64,000 nucleotides of DNA from Micromonospora sp. BL4 (GTDB lineage: Bacteria; Actinomycetota; Actinomycetes; Mycobacteriales; Micromonosporaceae). Under the pieces are notes generated by a model. It ran no database searches. It was not told the DNA's origin and saw only the letters and a program-made list of their open reading frames with translations. The stretch spans positions 1-64,000 of the forward strand of contig NZ_RCVJ01000030.1 of NCBI RefSeq assembly GCF_003667505.1, read 5' to 3'. Numbering within the stretch: position 1 is the first letter of the stretch; every line of letters begins with the position of its first letter. This document shows positions 58,158 to 64,000 of this stretch, piece by piece. Made by a program: the position numbers and the translations under genes.

Positions 58158-58550
58158 ATGCTGATCGGTGAGCTGGCGGAGAGGGCCGGGACGAGCACCC
58201 GCGCCCTGCGCTACTACGAGGCGCACGGGCTGGTACGCCCGGAGCGCTCCGCCAACGGCTACCGCGTCTACGACGAGGCGGAGCTCCGGGTCGTACGGGA
58301 GATCCGGGCCCTGCTCGACGTCGGCTTCGGCCTCGACGACGTTCGTCCGTTCGTCGCCTGCCTCCGGGCCGGCAACACGTCCGGCGACGTCTGCCCGGAC
58401 TCGGTCACCGTGCTGCGGCGCAAGCTCGCCGAGGTGGACGCCTATCTCGACCGGCTCGGCGCGGTACGCCAGCAGCTCCACACCCAGCTCACCCACGCCA
58501 TCGCGCACCGGGAGGAACCATGCCCCAGGAAACGGCAGTCGGCTCGCTAG
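58158..58550 (+). CDS. MerR family transcriptional regulator
   Basis: A 130-residue activator: LIGELAERAGTSTRALRYYEAHGLVRPERSANGYRVYDE is the MerR DNA-binding domain, followed by a dimerising coiled coil (SVTVLRRKLAEVDAYLDRLGAVRQQLHTQL). Three cysteines (ACL, DVCPDS and EEPCPRK) could sense redox state or metal. It overlaps the thioredoxin gene by 31 bases, implying that the two are co-expressed and that the signal is thiol stress (inference). Confidence 0.9.
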   Translation: MLIGELAERAGTSTRALRYYEAHGLVRPERSANGYRVYDEAELRVVREIRALLDVGFGLDDVRPFVACLRAGNTSGDVCPDSVTVLRRKLAEVDAYLDRLGAVRQQLHTQLTHAIAHREEPCPRKRQSAR

Positions 58551-58867
58551 TCACCGTCACCGACGACACGTTCGCCGAGCTGGTGCTCGCCAGCGACCGG
58601 CCGGTGGTGGTCGACTTCTGGGCCGACTGGTGCCCGCCCTGCAAGGCGATCGAGAAGAGCCTGGTCGAGCTGGCCGGGGAGTTCGGCGACCGGATGGTCG
58701 TGGCGAAGCTCAACTCGGACGAGAACCCGGAGGCCACCCGGCGCTACGCCGTCATGTCCCTGCCGACGCTGCTGGTCTTCCGTCAGGGCGAGGTCGTCGG
58801 CTCGACCGTGGGGTCCAGGCCGAAGACCCACCTCCGGCAGATCCTGACCACACAGGCCGACCTGTAG
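58520..58867 (+). CDS. thioredoxin with WCPPC active site
   Basis: A 115-residue cytoplasmic thioredoxin: DTFAELVLASDRPVVVDFWADWCPPC, then the cis-Pro loop MSLPTLLVF and final VGSRPKTHLRQIL helix. The active site is WCPPC rather than the usual WCGPC; Pro at this position occurs in some specialised thioredoxins and usually shifts redox potential. GGAGG precedes the ATG at 58520, inside the merR coding region. The gene ends 3 bases from the convergent DUF5872 gene. Confidence 0.92.
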   Translation: MPQETAVGSLVTVTDDTFAELVLASDRPVVVDFWADWCPPCKAIEKSLVELAGEFGDRMVVAKLNSDENPEATRRYAVMSLPTLLVFRQGEVVGSTVGSRPKTHLRQILTTQADL

Positions 58868-58870
58868 CGG

Positions 58871-59422
58871 TCAGCGGCGGCTGAGCTCCGCCTCAAGTCG
58901 CTGGATGAGCGTCTTGCGGGCCTTGCCGCCGCGCTCGTTCCGCAGGGCGGACCGGAGCTGTCGCGTGTCGAGGCCACGGACCAGTTTGGCCGCCTCGGCG
59001 ACGGACATCTCCGACATCCGTCCGGCCGTCGTGGCGTCCCGGCGGGCTCGGCTGGCCGGTCTCGTGTTGGCCACGAACTGCTTGCCGGTCCGCGACGCCT
59101 TCCGCTTCTTGGTGTCGGTGGCGCGCTTCTCGTCCTCCGACAGCTCCTCCCAGGCCTTCTTCGGCAGGTAGCGACTGGTGGTGTCGCCGTGCCGGGCCCG
59201 GGTGTCGCCCTCTCTGGTCTGCCAGTCCTCCGCGCCCCACCGTTGCAGGGACTTCTGCCGCTCGTCCTTGGGACCCAGGAATCCGCCGCCCCGTCTCTTG
59301 TACTCCTGGGTGACCAGTTGCGACTTCCGCGCCGACCACTGCCCCGGCCTGCCGCCCTTGTCGGAAGCCTTGATCTCTTCCTTGATCTGCTCTCTGAGTT
59401 CGGGCTTCGTGTACCGCGCCAT
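58871..59422 (-). CDS. DUF5872 family protein
   Basis: A 183-residue basic hydrophilic protein. Recognised by PELREQIKEEIKASDKGGRPGQWSARK, LQRWGAEDWQTREGD, YLPKKAWEELSEDEKRATDTKKRKASRTGKQFVANT (split here as separate blocks of the family) and a C-terminal SAP-like helix pair (LVRGLDTRQLRSALRNERGG). No function is established; the charge and SAP-like tail hint at nucleic acid binding. Start at 59422 lies near the ABC exporter promoter in the divergent region. Confidence 0.85.
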   Translation of the reverse strand: MARYTKPELREQIKEEIKASDKGGRPGQWSARKSQLVTQEYKRRGGGFLGPKDERQKSLQRWGAEDWQTREGDTRARHGDTTSRYLPKKAWEELSEDEKRATDTKKRKASRTGKQFVANTRPASRARRDATTAGRMSEMSVAEAAKLVRGLDTRQLRSALRNERGGKARKTLIQRLEAELSRR

Positions 59423-59471
59423 GAACGGCAGCTACCCGGGACCGCACGGCCTATGCCTCCCGCGCGGCGGC

Positions 59472-59502
59472 TTGACCTCAACCTCACGCGAGGTTCTAGC
59501 CT
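59472..59502 (+). promoter_or_regulatory. MerR-type promoter of the ABC exporter gene
   Basis: TTGACC (59472-59477) and TAGCCT (59497-59502) with a 19-bp spacer that contains a perfect dyad AACCTC-ACGC-GAGGTT (59480-59495). This is the hallmark of promoters activated by MerR-family proteins. The site differs from that before the merR gene at 58158, so the controlling protein may be encoded elsewhere. Confidence 0.75.
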
Positions 59503-59520
59503 GCTTCGCGGAGGTACGGC

Positions 59521-61416
59521 ATGAGCATGGAAGTTACCGCGTGGACGTCCCTGCACCACGCGATGAACGCGCAGGACGAACGACCACTGTCCCGGGCGAC
59601 CCTGAAGCGCATCGCGCGGTTCGCACGACCACACCGGCCCCTGATCATCAAGTTCCTGTTGTTGAGCGTGGTGACGGCGGTCCTCACGGTCGCGGCGCCG
59701 GTGCTCGCCGGTCGGGTCGTGGACGCGATCGTCGACGGCGCCGACAGCGGCGTCGTGATCCGGTTGGCGGTGCTGATCGCCGTGATCGCCCTGGCCGAAG
59801 CCGGTCTGGGGCTGTTGACGCGGTTCCTGTCCGCCAGCATCGGCGAGGGACTGATCGTCCAGCTGCGGACCGCCGTCTTCGACCACGTCCAGCGCATGCC
59901 CGTGGCGTTCTTCACCCGGACCCGCACCGGTGCGTTGGTGAGCCGCTTGAACAACGATGTGATCGGCGCGCAGCGGGCCTTCAGCGACACCCTGTCGGGT
60001 GTGGTCGGCAACGCGGTCACACTGGCCCTGACGCTGGCGGTGATGCTCAGCTTCTCGTGGCAGATCACGCTGCTGGCGCTCGTACTGCTGCCCATCTTCG
60101 TGCTTCCGGCCCGGCGGATGGGTTCGCGGCTGGCCCGGTTGCAGCGCGAGGCGGCCGAACACAACGCGGCCATGAGCACCCGGATGACCGAGCGTTTCTC
60201 GGCACCCGGCGCGACACTGGTCAAGCTCTACGGACGTCCGGCCGAGGAGTCGGCCGAGTTCGCGGCGCGGGCGCGCCGTGTACGCGACATCGGCATTCGC
60301 ACCGCCATGCTCCAGTGGGTCTTCATCACCGCGCTCACCGTCGTCGGCTCGCTGGCGCTGGCCCTGGTCTACGGGCTGGGCGGTCTCTACGCCCTGCGGG
60401 GCAGCCTCGACGCCGGCACCGTGGTCGCGCTCGCGCTGCTGCTGTCGCGCCTCTACGCGCCGTTGACGTCGCTGGCCAGCGCCCGGGTCGAGGTGATGAG
60501 CGCGCTGGTGAGCTTCGAGCGGGTGTTCGAGATCCTCGACCTCAAGCCGCTGATCCTCGACAGGTCCGATGCCCGGCCGCTCCCGGACGGACCGGTCGCG
60601 GTGGAGTTCGACGCCGTACGGTTCGGCTACCCGTCGGCCGACAAGGTGTCGCTCGCGTCCCTTGAGGATGTGGCGAAGCTCGATACGCGCGGCGGCGAGG
60701 AGGTGCTGCACGGCGTGTCGTTCCGCGCCGAAGCGGGGCAGATGGTCGCCCTCGTCGGTTCGTCCGGGGCGGGCAAGTCGACGATCGCCCAACTCCTGCC
60801 GCGCCTGTACGACGTCGAGGGTGGCGCGGTGAAGCTCGCCGACGTCGACGTACGCGACCTGTCGGCCGAGTCGATCCGAGCGGCGCTCGGCGTGGTGACC
60901 CAGGACGGGCACCTGTTCCACGAGAGCATCCGCGCCAACCTGGTGTTCGCCCGGCCGGATGCGACCGAGGACGAGATGTGGGACGTGCTGCGACGGGCTC
61001 GGCTCGACACCCTGATCCGCTCACTTCCGGACGGGCTCGACACCGTCGTCGGTGAACGGGGGTACCGCCTGTCGGGCGGGGAACGGCAACGCCTCACCAT
61101 CGCGCGACTGCTGCTGGCCCGTCCCCGTGTGGTCATCCTGGACGAGGCCACGGCGCACCTGGACTCCACGTCGGAAGCCGCCGTGCAGGACGCCCTCGCC
61201 GAGGCCCTGACCGGCCGGACCAGCGTGGTCATCGCGCACCGGCTGTCCACCATCCGTGCGGCCGACCAGATCCTCGTCGTCGAGGACGGACGCATCGTCG
61301 AACGCGGGCGACACAGCGAGCTGCTCGCCGCGGGTGGCCGGTACCAGGATCTGTACCGCACCCAGTTCGACCAGGACGGGCCGCCGGTCCAGGAGGAGCG
61401 CGTCGCGGCCGTCTGA
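59521..61416 (+). CDS. ABC exporter (half transporter, membrane domain fused to ATPase)
   Basis: A 631-residue type IV ABC exporter. Six transmembrane helices occupy about 40-330 (exporter motif RLNNDVIGAQRAFSDTLSGVVGN in the linker region), then the ATPase about 360-615: Walker A GSSGAGKST, Q-loop VVTQDGHLF, signature RLSGGERQRL, Walker B VVILDEATAHLD and switch His IAHRLS. It should work as a homodimer, exporting a drug, lipid or peptide. ATG 59521 has GGAGG 6 bases upstream. A 30-residue segment between strands of the ATPase (SADKVSLASLEDVAKLDTRGGE) is longer than usual. MerR-type control is suggested by its promoter. Confidence 0.93.
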   Translation: MSMEVTAWTSLHHAMNAQDERPLSRATLKRIARFARPHRPLIIKFLLLSVVTAVLTVAAPVLAGRVVDAIVDGADSGVVIRLAVLIAVIALAEAGLGLLTRFLSASIGEGLIVQLRTAVFDHVQRMPVAFFTRTRTGALVSRLNNDVIGAQRAFSDTLSGVVGNAVTLALTLAVMLSFSWQITLLALVLLPIFVLPARRMGSRLARLQREAAEHNAAMSTRMTERFSAPGATLVKLYGRPAEESAEFAARARRVRDIGIRTAMLQWVFITALTVVGSLALALVYGLGGLYALRGSLDAGTVVALALLLSRLYAPLTSLASARVEVMSALVSFERVFEILDLKPLILDRSDARPLPDGPVAVEFDAVRFGYPSADKVSLASLEDVAKLDTRGGEEVLHGVSFRAEAGQMVALVGSSGAGKSTIAQLLPRLYDVEGGAVKLADVDVRDLSAESIRAALGVVTQDGHLFHESIRANLVFARPDATEDEMWDVLRRARLDTLIRSLPDGLDTVVGERGYRLSGGERQRLTIARLLLARPRVVILDEATAHLDSTSEAAVQDALAEALTGRTSVVIAHRLSTIRAADQILVVEDGRIVERGRHSELLAAGGRYQDLYRTQFDQDGPPVQEERVAAV

Positions 61417-61430
61417 GCGGTGCGCTCGTA

Positions 61431-61467
61431 CCGCCGCCCGCCACGGTGAGCCCGTGGTGGGCGGCGG
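61431..61467. terminator. bidirectional hairpin terminator
   Basis: 16-bp arms (61431-61446 and 61452-61467) with one G-T wobble and a 5-nt loop lie between the exporter gene and the convergent PepSY gene. Confidence 0.8.
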
Positions 61468-61477
61468 CAACCCGGCG

Positions 61478-62032
61478 TCAGTCGTCGTCGCCGGACTTGT
61501 CGTCGTCGTCATCGTCCTGGTCGTCGTCGTCATCGTCATCGTCCTGGTCGTCGCCGTCGTCGTCGGCCGGCTCCTGCTCGGCCTTGAGCACCGTGCCGTT
61601 GTCCCGGTCGACGTCCACCTCGTGCTCGGTGTCGCCCGCGACGATCTCGACGCTCCAGACCGGTCGGCCGTGCTCCTGCTCGGCCTCCACCTCGGTGATC
61701 TGACCGCCGCCGGCCCTGGCGAGCGCGATCTCGCCGGCACGCTGCTGGTCCACGGCGCCGCTGGGGCTGCCGCTCGACGGCGTGCCGCTGGAGGGCGTAC
61801 CGCTCGACGGTGCGCCGCTCGATGGCGTACCGCTGATCACCGGCGCGGGGCTGGTACCCCGGGTGGCGCTGTCGTCCGGTGCGTCGGTGGCCGTCGGGTC
61901 GACGGTCGCGGCGGCGAGTGCCGTGCCGGTGGCCCGCGGGTCGCCGGCGGCGCTGACGCCGACGGCGACGCCGGCCACGGCCAGCACCGCCGCTCCGCCG
62001 ACCGATGCCAGGAGCAGAGAGCTGCGCTTCAT
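61478..62032 (-). CDS. exported PepSY-domain protein with Ser/Pro repeats and acidic tail
   Basis: A 184-residue protein: signal sequence (about 1-29), a Thr/Ser-rich stretch, a repeat region of PSSG[TA] units (about 66-90), one PepSY domain (about 94-150; AGEIALARAGGGQITEVEAEQEHGRPVWSVEI, EHEVDVDRDNGTVLKAE) and a tail of about 30 almost purely acidic residues. PepSY domains regulate or inhibit extracellular peptidases or sense envelope state; the acidic tail may bind cations. ATG 62032 is used; a GTG at 62044 is also possible. Lies downstream of the histidine kinase gene, probably in its operon. Confidence 0.85.
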   Translation of the reverse strand: MKRSSLLLASVGGAAVLAVAGVAVGVSAAGDPRATGTALAAATVDPTATDAPDDSATRGTSPAPVISGTPSSGAPSSGTPSSGTPSSGSPSGAVDQQRAGEIALARAGGGQITEVEAEQEHGRPVWSVEIVAGDTEHEVDVDRDNGTVLKAEQEPADDDGDDQDDDDDDDDQDDDDDDKSGDDD

Positions 62033-62106
62033 CGTGATGTCCACCTTTCCTCGGTTGTCGACTTCGAGGATCGGCTGGATCGGGATAGCGCCGCGCTGTC
62101 CGGACG

Positions 62107-63441
62107 CTAAGGCCGGGTTAAGCCGTCTCCGGCGGACCTGGACGCGCCGTCCGCCGCGGGTCGCCCCGCCGTCGACGGCCCGAGCCGGAGCAGCACCTGC
62201 GCCCCGCCTGCCGGACCGGTACGCAGTTCCAGCCGGCCGCCGCCGGCCTGTGCGGCGCGTCGGGCGATGTCCAGGCCGAGGCCGGTCGACCCGGCCGGGC
62301 TGGCACCTCGCCGGACCGCCCCGGCCGGCATCCCCGGGCCCTCGTCGGTGACGGTGAGCAGCACCTCGCCCTCGTCCCGGGCCAGCCGGACGGCGAAGGG
62401 CGTGCCGTCGGGGGTGTGCGCGAAGACGTTGCCCAGCAGGGCGTCCACGGCCGCCGTCAGGTCGTCGGCGGGCACACCGACGGGAAGCGGGCCGGGCGCC
62501 AGGTCCAGGGTGACGGTCCGGCCGGTGTCCTCGGCCAGCACCGACCAGAACGCGACCCGGTCGCCGACGATCGTCGCGGCGTCCGAGCCGACCGTTTCCG
62601 TGGCCGGTGACCGGCGCCAGCGGGCCTGCCGGATCAGCCCGGTGACCGCCCGTTCCAGCCCGTCAGCGGCGGCCGTGATCCGGGCAGCGTCGTCCGGGTC
62701 GCGCAGCGACTCCGCCTCCAGCCGCAGCGCCGTCAACGGCGTACGCAGCCGGTGCGAGAGGTCGGCGACCTGCTCCCGCTCCTGGAGCAGGAGCACCTGG
62801 ATCCGGCCGGCCAGGTGGTTGAGCGCTCCCGCCACCTCACGTAGCTCCGCCGGGCCGGCCGGCACGACCCGGGCGTCCAGCTCGGCGTTCGCCAGCCGGT
62901 GCGAGACGGCGGACAGGTCGCTGATCGGCCGGACCAGGGTGCGTGCCAGCCGGTCGGCGACCACCAGCCCGATCACCACCAGGACCACTCCGAGCAGGGC
63001 CAGCACCAGCCACGCCCGGGTCACCCCGGCGGTCAGCTCGTGCCGCGGCACGACGGTCCGGATGACCGCGGTGCCGTCCGCCCGGCCCTGCACCGCGATC
63101 ACCACCTCGCGCCCGGCCGCCGACTCCCCGGTGAGGCTCTGCCCGCGCGCCGCCAGGGCCACCGCGGGCGTACGGGGAGTCTGGGCGCCGAGCACCGTGC
63201 CGTCCGGCAGGAAGACACTCACCGGCCGTCCGGCCTCCGCGGCGAGTTGCTCGACGGTGAGCCGGATGGTGGCCGCGTCGGCGGTGCCGACCACCGGCAC
63301 CAGACTCTGCGCGTCGGCGGTGGCCCGGACGGTGGCCCGGTCCTCGGCGACCGTGCGGACCAGCAGCGCCAGCGGCACCAGGAACGCGATGAGGGTGAGC
63401 ACGCTGACCGCGGCGACCAGCAGCGCGAGTCGTGCCCTCAC
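62107..63441 (-). CDS. sensor histidine kinase (PhoQ/CutS-like)
   Basis: A 444-residue two-helix membrane sensor kinase: helices at about 7-28 and 143-165, an extracellular loop between them of about 110 residues, HAMP domain, dimerisation box VADLSHRLRTPLTALRLEAE with phospho-acceptor His, and ATPase motifs LLGNVFAHTPDG (N box), TDEGPGMP (G1) and GSTGLGLDIARR (G2). Starts with GTG overlapping the response regulator stop. Signal unknown; a PepSY protein downstream suggests envelope or cation stress (inference). Confidence 0.92.
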   Translation of the reverse strand: MRARLALLVAAVSVLTLIAFLVPLALLVRTVAEDRATVRATADAQSLVPVVGTADAATIRLTVEQLAAEAGRPVSVFLPDGTVLGAQTPRTPAVALAARGQSLTGESAAGREVVIAVQGRADGTAVIRTVVPRHELTAGVTRAWLVLALLGVVLVVIGLVVADRLARTLVRPISDLSAVSHRLANAELDARVVPAGPAELREVAGALNHLAGRIQVLLLQEREQVADLSHRLRTPLTALRLEAESLRDPDDAARITAAADGLERAVTGLIRQARWRRSPATETVGSDAATIVGDRVAFWSVLAEDTGRTVTLDLAPGPLPVGVPADDLTAAVDALLGNVFAHTPDGTPFAVRLARDEGEVLLTVTDEGPGMPAGAVRRGASPAGSTGLGLDIARRAAQAGGGRLELRTGPAGGAQVLLRLGPSTAGRPAADGASRSAGDGLTRP

Positions 63442-64000
63442 GGCTGCACCGCCGGCGCTTCGAGACGCACCCCGACACCACGCACGGTGTGCAGGTAGCG
63501 AGGCTGCTGGGCGGACTCCCCCAACTTGCGACGCAACCAGGACAGGTGCACGTCGACGGTCTTGTCGGCGCCGCCGTACGGGATCTGCCAGACCTCGGTG
63601 AGCAGCTCACGTTTCGTGACCACCTGACCGGGTCGACCGGCGAGGTGATGCAGCAGGTCGAACTCGCGGGGCGTCAGCTCGACCGCCACCCCGTCCAGGG
63701 TGACCTGCCGGGCCCGGGGATCGACGCGTAGCCCACCGACGACCAGCGCGGAATCCTGCACGTCGGCACCGGCGGGACCTCGCCGCAGCACCGCCCGGGC
63801 GCGGGCGTCGAGCTGCGCCGCGGTGAACGGCTTGATCACGTAGTCGTCGGCGCCCGCGTCGAGCACCCGTACGATCTCGGCCTCGTCGTCGCGGGCGGTG
63901 GCCACGATGACCGGCACCGTGCTGACCGCCCGCAGCATCCGCAGCAGCTCGCGGCCGTCCAGGTCGGGCAGGCCCAGGTCGAGCACGACGAGGTCGGGCC
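63438..64000 (-). CDS. OmpR/PhoP-type response regulator (N-terminus beyond the window)
   Basis: 188 residues of a response regulator; the frame is open at the window edge and its first ~45 residues lie to the right. Seen: phospho-acceptor Asp in DLVVLDLGLPDLDG, the Thr switch in VIVATARDDEAE, the Lys in YVIKPFTAAQL, and a winged-helix DNA-binding domain with LTPREFDLLHHLAGRPGQVVT, ADKTVDVHLSWLRRKLGE and YLHTVRGVGVRL. It should be phosphorylated by the adjoining kinase. Codes for the first gene of the operon, the kinase start overlapping its stop as GTGA. Confidence 0.92.
   Translation of the reverse strand, partial: PDLVVLDLGLPDLDGRELLRMLRAVSTVPVIVATARDDEAEIVRVLDAGADDYVIKPFTAAQLDARARAVLRRGPAGADVQDSALVVGGLRVDPRARQVTLDGVAVELTPREFDLLHHLAGRPGQVVTKRELLTEVWQIPYGGADKTVDVHLSWLRRKLGESAQQPRYLHTVRGVGVRLEAPAVQP

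Overview
The window is high-GC actinobacterial DNA, most like Micromonospora or a close relative (inference). Supporting signs are the very GC-rich third codon positions, secreted hydrolases carrying ricin-type lectin domains, a mycothiol-conjugate-amidase-like protein, Tat and lipoprotein export signals, and near-leaderless promoters with TAnnnT -10 boxes. I saw no rRNA, tRNA, transposase or CRISPR array, so this looks like ordinary chromosome with an accessory flavour. Both ends cut genes: a GH16 beta-glucanase on the left and a response regulator on the right.

Layout. 0-8.4 kb: secreted proteins (GH16-lectin, DUF4331), then a three-gene surface module resembling the Firmicutes WxL system (small WxL-like protein, membrane-anchored WxL-interacting protein, 1000-residue lectin/Fn3 protein ending in the same WxL-like domain), then DUF2188 and an M23 peptidase. 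8.5-12.2 kb: a rifampin-phosphotransferase-like enzyme, a membrane protein and a TetR regulator, behind a promoter with a clear operator. 12.3-16.9 kb: a five-gene cell-wall/redox cluster (cysteine-rich double-psi barrel protein, Tat protein, MauE-like membrane protein, M23 peptidase, amidase). 17-24.3 kb: an FtsX-type ABC system with two ATPases, a beta-propeller protein and an MFS carrier. 24.5-26 kb: a secreted metallophosphoesterase.

26-41.2 kb is a sugar island. A ChvE-MmsA-MmsB monosaccharide importer and an araB-araD-YtfQ-YtfR-permease-permease-araA operon lie on either side of one LacI regulator. Both operons begin with the same promoter layout, with a LacI-type operator over the -10 box, so the regulator probably controls uptake and catabolism of L-arabinose together. 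Between the importer operon and lacI lies about 1 kb of non-coding DNA with two kinds of tandem repeat and two copies of a 93-bp palindrome-ended element.

41.3-48.2 kb: an operon of a ribbon-helix-helix regulator, DUF4097 protein and DrrAB-type ABC transporter, then a FUSC protein and a polytopic membrane protein that seems to be a split alpha/beta hydrolase. 48.2-53.2 kb: an NAD(P)-binding protein, a methyltransferase, an RtcB-PrfH ribosome repair/rescue pair preceded by a decayed tandem duplicate of the rtcB 5' end, and a mycothiol-amidase-like deacetylase. 53.3-56.7 kb: a MarR regulator, a rare-looking fusion of a luciferase-like monooxygenase with a berberine-bridge-type FAD oxidase, and a SnoaL-like protein, linked by shared operator-like sequences. 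56.8-64 kb: a GH46 chitosanase, a MerR-thioredoxin pair, DUF5872, an ABC exporter behind a 19-bp-spacer MerR-type promoter, and a PepSY/histidine kinase/response regulator cluster.
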